From positions 575,719-639,718 of the forward strand of contig JAWRVZ010000276.1 in assembly GCA_037043235.1 (NCBI GenBank): a stretch of 64,000 nucleotides of DNA, read 5' to 3'. Under the pieces are notes generated by a model that saw nothing but the letters and a program-made list of their open reading frames with translations, did not search any database and had not been told where the DNA came from. Origin of the DNA: Rhodeus uyekii (Eukaryota; Chordata; Actinopteri; Cypriniformes; Acheilognathidae). Shown here piece after piece: positions 11,601 through 23,600 of this stretch (position 1 is the stretch's first letter; every line of letters starts with the position of its first letter). Made by a program: the position numbers and the translations under genes.

Positions 11601-14600
11601 TGTACGAGCATTTTGGTTTACGAACTCGCTCTTGGAACGAATTAAACTCGTAAACCGAGGTATTACTGTATTTCTATTTAAAATAATGTCTTAATTTAAT
11701 TTGTTAATAATTATAAATCATTAAATTTGCACACACAATCAATCCCTTTTTAAAGGAAAACACACTTTTCAAATCTGAGACATTTTACTGAACAGATGTG
11801 GAGTAGTTGGATAGTGTTACTGTTGAGGCTAATCTTCTTTAGCCTAATGAGGTGAGTGCAGGTTTTCTTAATTCACATATCCTTTAAGCACTCACGGAGA
11901 TGTGATCGTCAAACAAAACATGATTTATTGGTCACAATCTCCTGTTTACTTTCAAAGCAAGAAACCAAATCAAAACTCCAACAATGTGTAATGTATAATG
12001 CGATTAAAGAAACGTCTCAGGTTACTTGCGTAACCCTAGTTCCCTTAGAGGGAATGAGACACTGCGTCGAATGCAAATGGGAACGCCTTAGCGTGATTGT
12101 CTCTTGAAGCGCAATGAAATCCAGCCCTCAGATCTGTCCTCCTGCCAGAAGGCTGCGGCTAAGCGCGACGACCCGCAACGCCACCAAACTGAGGTGGCTT
12201 CCGGGTCTCGATGCTCTGCCGCTGAGCAGCGCGGTAGGAGGAGCTGCTGCTGGGCTCGAGAGCGACGGGGAAGAATTTTCCTGAATGCCACCTCCTGCTT
12301 AGCAGCCTCCTGAAACCTCTCGATGGCCATCTCGACAGCATAGCCGAAGAGGCCAGGAGGCATCTTATCTTTCTCTCTCAGCGTGGTCAAATTAAGCCAC
12401 AGATTTTCTTTCAGTGGCTACCAGGGCTGCCATAGAACGACGGATGGAACTGGCCGTTCCCCTGGCAGCACGCAGAGAGAGAGAGCAGTGGCCCTGCGCA
12501 GTTCGGCGACTGCCTAAGGGACAATTCCCCTGCCCTCATCGAGGATGTAACCTGCAGGGGTTTGGTGGGCAGTGTTGGGGTTTTCAGGGGCGGCGATGAG
12601 TGGGGGGCGAAATAATTCGCCAAAGCCTCCTCCACTCTTGGCATCGCCCCTAACCGCTCTTTAGCACCCACAAGAGTAGCATAGTTAGCGGCAGTGCTAC
12701 TATGAACTCTGTGGGAGGCGGGACGCTTCCAGGACTTAAACACCTCGATGTGGAGGTCCGGGAAGAAAGGCAAACCCCGGGTGCTCTCGGGTGGGCAGGT
12801 AGTGCTCGTCCACTTTTTCTTTCTTTTTGGACAAGCATCCCTCGGCCTAGCTGGCCACTCAAGACCAAGCCTCGCCATCGCCCGAGTCACCACCTCGAGC
12901 AACTCCTCAAACGCGGGTGAGGCAGATGGCGGCTCATACTGACGACGATACTGACGACATCCACCTCCATCTCCTCAGAACTGGAGAGGTTCAGCATCGC
13001 ATCCTCACCACTGTATGGTGTGCTTCCGAATCCTGAGTGAGGGCGGATCCAGCAGGCAAGGGAGGAGATAAGGCATCGCCCGTCTTCAGCCCTGCTGCCC
13101 TATGAGCGTGACTGCCGCTGAGCCTCAGCTGCAGCGGGGCCAGAACCACGAGGGCCGTGAGCCGGAGCAGTTCCCTCGGAAACTGCCAGGTGTGAGCGGA
13201 GAGTGCGCAGTGGCAGCCGCAAACAGTCTGCACACTCAGAGCCCTCAAGCGCTGAACGTGCATCACAGAGTGTGTGTATCACTGCTTGTGATAAAATGCG
13301 GGCAGGGAGTGACACAATGTCTGAATGAACATCCGCCATAGTAAGAGGTAAGTGTTAGAAAAAACAAACTTACCGCCAGCACAATGCACTTCACACACGT
13401 TAGCTTCGAGCGCTTGTTGAAGACACTAAAGCTGCCATTTCCGGGTCATGGTGCGCTCTATATACACCTGGCTCACGACGTCACCCTCAGCGACGTGCAC
13501 TCGCACACCTGGATTTCATTGCGCTTCAAGAGACAATCACGCTAAGGCATTCCCATATGCGTTTGACGCAGTGTGAGTTCCCTTGACAGGGAACTGTTGC
13601 TTTCCACACTCTAACCTGTCTACCAAACAATTCTAACTCAATTTACCACTTGCACTTTCGCGCCGTATTGACGCATCCAGGAGGAGGAGCAAGTCAGTTC
13701 AGGTGATTGATGATGATCATGAATGATCATGAATGATGATTAGTCTAAGCATTAAACTTTAAACCCAATTTCCTTATGTACACACACATTTATCACATTG
13801 TTTCTAAATAGAAAAAACAAACTTAATGATTTCAAGTTAATCTAAATATGGCTTCTACAGGTACACTGTATGTTTCAGTAACAAACACATGACTCTTAAT
13901 GACTGATTTTACTGTTTTTCTGTCTGCAGGCTGAGGAACTGCAGTATAGGAGAGAAAGGCTGTGCTGATCTGGCTTCAGCTCTGAGATCAAACCCCTCAC
14001 ACCTGAGAGAACTGAATCTGACTGATAATAATCCTGGTGACTCAGGAGTGAAGATGCTCTCTGCTCTACTGGAGAATCCACGATGTACACTAGAGAAACT
14101 ACTGTGAGTGTTGCTTTCATACCATTTTCAACTTTATTATTCTTACTTTTTTAACATTTTTATTTCTATATATAATAATATTCATTTAACTTGTCAGTGG
14201 CTTTTAACTGATAAATCATTAAACTGAACTCGCATATCCATCACTTTATAAAGGAAAACACACTTTTCAAATCTGAGACATTTTACTGAGCAGATGTACA
14301 GTAGTTGGATAGTGTTACTCTGTATGTTTCAGTAACAAACACATCACTGTTATTGATTGATTTGACTGTTTTCTCCTTCTGTCTGCAGGCTGTGTGAATG
14401 CAGTATTGGAGAGAAAGGTTTTACTGATCTGGCTTCAGCTCTGAGCTCAAACCCCTCACACCTGAGAGAACTGAATCTGAATGATAATAAACCAAGAGAC
14501 TCAGGAGTGAAGCTGCTCTCTGCTCTACTGGAGGATCCACAATGTAAACTTGAGAAACTACTGTGAGTGTTGTTTTCATAAAATTTTCAACTTTATTACT

Positions 14601-17600
14601 CTTAATTTTCTTTTCTTTATAGCATTTCTAATAATTTGTTCATTTAACTTGTCAATAATTATGTCTGATAAGTCATTAAATTGTGCACACACAATCATTC
14701 TCTTTATAAAGGAAAATACACTTTTCAAATCTGAGATATTTTACTGAGTAGATGTACAGTAGTTGGATAGTGTTACATTGTATGTTTCAGTAACAAACAC
14801 ATGACTATTAATGATTGATTTTATCTGTTTATCTCCTTCTGTCTGCAGGCTGTGTAACTGTAGTATTGGAGAGAAAGGTTGTGCTGATCTGGCTTCAGCT
14901 TTGAGATCAAACCCCTCACACCTGAGAGAACTGAATCTGAACTCTAATAAGCCAGGAGACTCAGGAGTGAAGCTGCTCTCTGCTCTACTGGAGGATCTAC
15001 ACTGTAAACTGGAGAAACTACTGTGGGTGATGCTTTCATACCATTTTCAAGTTTATTATTCTTACTTTTTAACATTTTTTTTCTATAAATAATAATTTGT
15101 TAATTTAACTTGTCAATAACTTACACTTTTCAAATCTGAGACATTTTACTGAACAGATGTACAGTAGTTGGACAGTGTTACACTGTATGTTTAAGTAACA
15201 AACACATGACTATTAATAATAATAATAATAATAATAATTCATTACATTTATATAGCGCTTTATCAAAGTCTCTCAAAACGCTTACATGGAAGGGGGAATC
15301 TCCTCAACCGCCACTAGAGTGCAGCATCCACCTGAATGATGCGACGGCAGCCATATTGCGCCAGAACGCTCACCACACACTAGCTTTATTGGTGGAGAGG
15401 AGACAGAGTGATGAAACCAATCAGAGAAAGGGGATGGTTAGGAAGCCATGATGGACAAATATGGCCATGATGCCGGGGTTACACCCCAACTCTTGCGAAA
15501 GACATCCTGGCATTTTTAATGACCACAGAGAGTCAGGACCTCGGTTTAACGTCTCATCTGAAAGACGGTGCTTGTTTCGGTACAGTGTCCCCATCACTAT
15601 ACTGGGGCGGTAGGACCCACATGGACCAGAGGGTGAGCACCCCCTGCTGGCCTCCTAACACCACTTCCAGCAGCAATCAAGTCAGTCTCCCATCCATTAA
15701 AATGACCACGCTCAGCCCCGCTTGGCTTCCGGTCGTAGGCTACAGGGTGACATTGCTGCCGCGATGTCAGGGGACACTCATTAATGACTGATAAATCATA
15801 AATCATTCATTAATGAATGATTTCACCTGTTTTTTCTGCTTCTGTCTGCAGGCTGTGTAACTGCAGTATTGGAGAGAAAGGCTGTGCTGATCTGGCTTCA
15901 GCTCTGAAATCAAACCCCTCACACCTGAGAGAACTGAATCTGACCTATAATAAACCAGGAGACTCAGGAGTGAAGCAACTCTCTGCTCTACTGGAGGATC
16001 CACTCTGTAAACTGGAGAAACTACAGTGAGTGTTGCTTTCATATCATTTTCAATTTTATTATTCTTAATTTATTTGTATTTTTTTTTAATAATAATTTGT
16101 TAATTTAACTTGTCAATAGTTTTGATTAATGGCAGTAGTAGTACGCAGTGGCCACTCCAGATACAAAACGGTGCTATTTCGTCTTTTTAACGCGACTTCA
16201 CAAGAGATATGGACATCGGCGCAACCGGTGTGCATGTATTTCACCGCCACACACTATTAAATCTAAACAACAACACAACAGCCGTTCTACAACATGATCT
16301 ATTGGAGAAGCTACGCGATCTTGGCATGCTGCGGAGTCCAGGCCTACTGTCCTCGGCGATGCCGGTGGCCGGGGGAGGGGATGTCACAAGCGGTGTGTGA
16401 GAAAGCAGAAACGAGGCAAGAGGGCGGGAGTCCATGCCAGGCTAAAAACAAACCCTAGCCGGCCAGCTTTCCCGTCCATCCTGCTCTCCAATGTCTGCTC
16501 TCTGGACAGCAAATTGGACTAGATCCGACTCCAGCAATCTACTCGGCATGAGTTTAGAGACTGCTGTGTCTTTGTTTTCACTGAGACATGGCTTTGCGAA
16601 AGAGTTCCGGACACCGCCATTCAGCTAGATGGGCTAACCTTGTTTCGTGCCGACAGAAATGTAGCTCTGTGTGGTAAGACTCGCGGTGGTGGCTTGTGTG
16701 TTTACATCAAAACGGAATGGTGCAAGAACTCAGAATGGTGTTCTGAACACCGGAATGGTGCTCATCGCAGTTGGAGTTTGTGACTGTTAGATGTAGACCT
16801 TTTTATTTACCACAGGAATTCACTACCGTGCTCATTATCGGTGTTTACATTCCACCCAGTGCTAATGCTGGTGACGCGCTCTACGAACTGTACGGGGCTA
16901 TAAGTGCACTGCGGAACTTTAACCCCAATGGACTGTTTATTGTTGCTGGAGATTTTAATCATGCAAATCTCAAGTCGGTGCTCCCTAAATTCCACCAGCA
17001 TGTGGACTTTTTAACGAGGGGGAAAACACGCGGGATCTTGTTTACACAAACATTCCCAGCGCGTACAGGGCGGAGCCCCAACCCCACCTCGACTACTCAG
17101 ACCACATCTCTGTTATTTTAATCCCAGCATACAGACCACTCGTCAGACGATCAAAACCGGTTCTGAAGCAGGTGAAAACCTGGCCAACAGGATCCCTCTC
17201 TGCTCTTCAGGACTGTTTTGAATGCACTGACTGGCACATGTTTAGGGAAGCGGCAACTGACGGCGACTCCACCAACTTGGAGGAATTTGCAACATCAGTG
17301 ACCAGCTTTATTAGCAATGATGTATAAATATTAGCAATTTATTTTTGATGATGTCACCACCTCCAAGACCATCACCACACGCTCCAACCAGAAGCCGTGG
17401 ATGACTGCAGAAGTGCGTGCGCTACTGAGAACCCGAGACTCCGCATTCAGGGCAGGTGCCAAAGTGGGCCTAAGAACAGCGAGGGCCAAACTGTCCCGGG
17501 CCATCAGAGAAGCAAAGCGCGAACACGCTCAGAGAATCCACAGCCACTTCACGATGAGCAGAGACAAGCAACGCATGTGGAAGGGCATCCAAAGTATCAC

Positions 17601-20600
17601 TAACTACAGGTCAACTCCACCTGCCTGTGACAGGGATGTTTCCCTCCCAGATGTGCTGAATGACTTCTACGATCGGTTTGAGGCACAAAACGGTGTAACG
17701 GCGAGGAGGACCACCCCGGCCCCAATGACCAGGTGCTGTGTCTAACCACAGCTGATGTGAGGAAGACCCTCCACGGAGTCAACCCACCCGGGGACGGCTG
17801 GACCAGACAACATTCCTGGTAGGGTGCTCAGAGGATGTGCAAACTAACTGGCAGATGTCTTCACAGACATCTTCAACATCTCTCTAAGCAGCACTGTAGT
17901 TCCAACGTGCTTCAAAACCACCACCATCATCCCTGTGCCAAAGAAGTCCACTGTGTCCTGCCTCAACGACTCATTGCACTTACACCTGTCATCATGAAGT
18001 GCTTCGAGAGGCTCGTCTTGAGGCACATTAAGACCCTGCTGCCCCTCTCACTAGACCCCCTACAATTTGCTTACCACCCCAACCGCTCAACAGATGACGC
18101 CAACAGTACCACCCTCCATCTGGCCCTCACCCACCTGGACAAGAAAAACACCTATGTTCGAATGCTCTTCATTGACTTCAGTTCAGCATTCAACACCATC
18201 ATTCCTCAGCACCTGACTAATAAGCTGAACCTGCTGGGCCTGAACACCTCCCTCTGCAACTAGATCCAGGACTTCCTAACTGGGAGACCTCAGTCAGTCC
18301 GGATCGGGAACAGACTCTCCAACACCATCACACTGAGCATTGGGGCCCCTCAGGGCTGTGTGCTCAGTCCACTGATGTTCACTCTGCTTACTAACGACTG
18401 TGTAGCAATGCACAGCTCGAACCACATCATTAAGTTCGCCGATGACACGGCCGTGGTGGGTCTCATCAGCAAGAACGATGAGTCGGCATACAGAGAGGAG
18501 GTGAAACAGCTAACGGACTGGTGTAGAGCCAAAAACCTGTCTCTGAACGAGGACAAAACCAAAAATTGAGATGGTAGTTGACTTCAGAAGAGCACAGAGA
18601 GACCACTTTCCATTGAACATCGGTGGCTCCCCTGTGGAGATTGTACAGAGCACCAAGTTTCTTGGCGTTCACCTGACGGAGAACCTCACCTGATCATTCA
18701 ACACTAGTCACACAGCAAAGAAAGCCCAGCAGCGCCTATACTTTCTGAGAAGGCTGAGGAAAGCACACCTCCCACCCCCCATCCTCACAGTGTTCTACAG
18801 AGGGACAATTGAGAGTATCCTGAGCAGCTGCATCACTGCCTGGTTTGAAAACTGCACTGTCTCGGACCGCAAGACCCTGCAGCGGACAGTGAGAACAGCT
18901 GAAAAGATCATTGGGGTCTCTCTTCCCTCTGTCACAGATATTTACAGATCACGCTGCATCCGCAAAGCCACCAGCATTGTGGATGACCCAACACACCCCT
19001 CACACACACTTTTTACCTTCCAGCCGTCTGGAAAACGGTGTCGTAGTATTCACTCTCTCACAACCAGACTTTGCAACAGTTTTCCCCCATGCCATCAGGC
19101 TGCTCAACTCTAAATAACTCATTCAAACTGCACTACTTTGGACTGTTACCAACAGACGGTTTTTATTATTATTCATTTCTATTATTTATTCTCTTAATAT
19201 TTACACTGTCACTTACACTACAGTCACTTTCAGTTTAAACTGTGTACTGGTCTGGTTTACTGTCTTGTGCTGTCTGTTTGCACCTTGTGCACTTTATGTA
19301 TATAGTTTTTTTGTTTTGTTTATAGCACCTTGTTTCCTGGGAAACATTGTTTTGTTTCACTATGTACTCGTATATGGCTGAAATGACAATAAACTCAACT
19401 TTGACTTTGACTTTTGACTTTGATTAAATTAAACTCACACATCCATCACTTTATAAAGGAAAACACACTTTTCAAAATCTGAGACATTATACTGAGCAGA
19501 TTGGATAGTTGGATAGTGTTACACTGTATGTTTCAGTAACAAACACGACTATTAATGACTGATTTTACTATTTTTCTCCTTCTGTCTGCAGGCTGTGTAA
19601 CTGCAGTATTGGAGAGAAAGGCTGTGCTGATCTGGCTTCAGCTTTGAGATCAAACCCCTCACACCTGAGAGAACTGAATCTGAACTACAATAATCCAGGA
19701 GACTCAGGAGTGAAGCTGCTCTCTGCTCTACTGGAGAATCCACACTGTAAACTGGAGAAACTACTGTGAGTGTTGCTTTCATACCATTTTAAACTTTATT
19801 ATTCTTACTTTCGACCTTCTGTGTGGCTGATTGTTTCAGACGGACCATTTTGACTGCTGCACTGCTGCTGTTTCCTGTTTGCTTGAGTGGATTGTGTTTG
19901 TTTGCGTCATATAAACTTGTTTTTGTTTTAGATTTTAAACTCAACATTCGTTCATATTGTAAATACAATACAATAATAGATTATTTAATAAATTGTAATC
20001 GTTAGCTTTAATCTTAGTCGCTAAACGCGTTAGCATTGTGCTATCTTATTGTCCGTGCATATAGCGTTTTCTCGCTCGCGCCTTTTTTCCCCGAGTTCAT
20101 CAAACAACTGGTGAATTGGATCAACACAAACGGTGAGTCATGTCATCCCCTGCAATTCTTACATGCACTTCCTGGTTCATGCATTGTCTGTCTGTCTCTG
20201 TCAGCAGCCAGGGCTTCACATGTGATAAATGTAGGGACACAGTCAGGCTGACAGAGAAGATCTCAGAATTAGAGACACGCATCCAAACTTTAATCGAGGA
20301 TAGTAAGAATGCAAGGGCTTCAGATACTGCTTTGGATGCGACTAGCTTAGCAAACCCTGTACATTGTTCGGTTCCGGCTGTAGAGCCCGTACAGCAGGCC
20401 AACTGGTTGACTGTGAGACGGCATAATCGCGGGTCAAAAAACCACTGTTCCATTCCGATTAGAACATCAAACAGGTTCTCCCCACTCAGTGATGCACCCA
20501 CTGAGAAACCTGTTGAAAGTGCCCTAGTGATTGGCGATTCTATTAATCGGAATGTGAAAATAGAGACTCCAGCCACCATAGTCACATGTTTGCCGGGAGC

Positions 20601-23600
20601 CAGAGCGCCTGACATCAAAGCAAACTTAAAAGTGCTGGCTAAGGCTAATCGTAAATATTCTAAGATTGTTATTCACGTCGGCGCTAATGATGGCCGACTT
20701 TGCCAGTCGGAGATCACTAAAACTAATATTAAAGAGATGTGTGAACTCGCAAGTACGATGTCAGGCACTGTAATTTGATCTGTCCCTCTTCCTATGCGCA
20801 GGAGTGATGAGATGCTTAGCAGATTATCCTCACTCAATGTCTGGATGTCTAAGTGGTGCCCGCAGAATAACATAGGTTCATAGACAATAGGAAAAGTTTT
20901 TGGGGCAGACCTGACCTGTTGAAAAGAGATGGTATTCATCCCACCTGGGATGGTGCCGCTCTACTCTCTAGTAATTTGGCACATAGTCTTAGATCTAAAC
21001 CTTGACTAACTGGGGTCCAGGTCAGGAAGCAGACAAACTGGCTAAACCGACTGTCTTTCACCTAGATATCATCCTATAGAGATTGTGTCTGTTCCCCGAA
21101 TTAGCAAATACAAGAAATTCTCAAAACCGTTTAAGGGTAAAAATTTAATTGATTTACAAACAACTAAGAACGGATATAACACAAATGAACAAATGATAAA
21201 GCTTGGGTTACTGAATATACAATCCCTTTCCTCAAAAGCACTTATTGTAAATGATATGATTACAGATCATAAACAAGATTTGCTGTGTTTGACAGAAACC
21301 TGGCTTACATTACTTAAAATGAGTCCACCCCTCAAGATTACTGTTGTAAACATGAGCCTCGTCTGAAAGGTAAAGGAGGAGGTGTTGCTGTAATTTATAG
21401 TAACACCATCAGTACTGCTCAAAGGTCTAATTTGAAATATAGTTATTTTGAAGTGATGGTCCTTACTGTAAAATTATCTAGTTCAAGTAATAATTCCTGT
21501 TTAACTTTTGTGCTGGCTATTCTATACAGGCCACCAGGGCACCATACAGACTTTATCAAAGAATTTGCTGATTTTCTCTCAGACTTAGTAATGTCTGCAG
21601 ATAAAGTCATAATTGTCGGTGATTTTAATATCCATGTAGGTCATGAAAAAGACATTGGGATTGGCATTTAGAGACATCTTAAACTCTATTGGAGTTACAC
21701 AACATGTATCAGGACCCACTCATTCTTGTAATCATACTTTAGATCTAATATTGTGGCATCAATGTTGATACTGTTCAAATTCTGCAGCAGAGCGATGACA
21801 TCTCAGATCATTACTTAGCTGGGTGTAGATTACCATTAGCCAAAGTCGAAAAACTAACTCCCTGTTATAAATATAGTAGAACTATCATTCCTAACACATA
21901 AGATAGCTTTATAAATAATCTTCCTGATCAGTTTCATCTACTTAACATCGCAGATAGCCTACAAGAATTTGATGTTGCTACAGAAACTATTAACTTAGAC
22001 ACTTTAGACACTGTTGTGCTTAAAGAAGATTAAAAGAAAATAGTCCAACACCGTGGTACAACGAGCACACCCGGGCCTTCAAAAGAGCAGCCAGAAAAAT
22101 GGATTGGAGCTGGAAAAAAACTAAGTTTGAGGTTTTTCGCATTTCATGGAAAGACAGCTCTATTGCATTCATAAAGGCCTTAACATCAGCTAGATCTGCT
22201 TACTTTTCTACCCCCTTAGAAGAAAACAAATACAACCCTAGGTATTTATTTGATACAGTGACTAAACTAACAAGAAATAAAGCCTCAACCCCAGATGCTT
22301 TAAAACAGCACAGCAGTAATGACTTCATGGACTTCTTTACTTGCAAAATTCATAATATTAGAGAGAAAAATTATAACCATGCAACCGTCTACTACAATAT
22401 CACAAAATACAGTAAATTTTAGTGTCCCTGAAGAAAAATTCCACTCCTTCATTGCTATTGGGTAGGAAGAATTGTCTAAACTCGTTAAATCATCAAAATG
22501 AACAACATGTATGCTAGACCCAATACCAACTAAGCTACTGAAAGAGATGCTTCCAGAAATCAATATTAATCTTCTTAATATTGTTAATTCATCTTTGTTA
22601 TTAGGATACGTACCAAAAACCTTTCAACTATCTGTAATTAAACCGCTTATTAAAAAAACACAACTTGATCCTACAGAATTAGTTAATTACAGGCCGATAT
22701 CAAATCTACCTTTTTTTGTCAAAAATTCTAGAAAAGGCAATATCTTCACAACTATGTTCCTTTCTAGAAAGAAACAGCATCTACAAGGATTTCCAGTCAG
22801 GATTTAGACCATATCATAGTACTGAGACTGCTCTCATTAGAGTTACAAATGATTTGCTCTTATCATCCGATCGTGTTTGTATCTCTCTGTTAGTGTTACT
22901 GGACCATAGTGCTGCATTTGATACAGTCGACCACAAAATCCCTCTAAATAGATTTGAAAACTATGTTGGCATTAGTGGAGTTACATTAGCCTGTTTCAAA
23001 TCGTACTTATCTGACCGTTATCAGTTTGTAGCAGTAAATGAGGAGATGTCGCATCGATCACGGGTTCCCTCAAGGTTCAATACTAGGACCATTGCTTTTC
23101 ACCCTGTACATGCTTCCTTTGGGTGCAATTTTTAGGAAGCATGGCATTAGCTTTCACTGTTACGCTGATGATACTCAGCTCTATATTGTCACGGTTCTGT
23201 CTCTGTTTCCAGTGTTATTAATGTTCTAGTGGACAGAACCGTGGCACTGCTCTCTCTCCCATGTGTTTTTATCTTGTTAGTTTCTGCCCCGCCTCCTTGT
23301 TTCCCATAATCATTCCCAGCTGTCTCTCATCACTACCTTCCCTCATGTGCTGCCTATTTAATCCCGGTGTGTTTGCTGTCCTGTGTGGTGTTGTTGTCTT
23401 TCATGGTTGTTCCTGCTGTTCCCTCGTCTGGTCTGTACCCTGTCTCCTAGTTCCCTGTGTCATGCTTTATGTTCAGTTTTCTAGTTATGTTTTCCCCCTT
23501 GTGGGTGGTTTTGGTTTATGTTTGTTTTACTTGTAACCTAATAAATGTTCCTTTCCTGCATCCTTGAGTCCTCCCTTTCTGTCATGTTTCTTTATGCTGA

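Noticed and set aside
12104..13341. Plus-strand frames across the DIRS fragment
   Set aside because: Shadows of the minus-strand ORF1 remnant, which alone matches the other DIRS copy.
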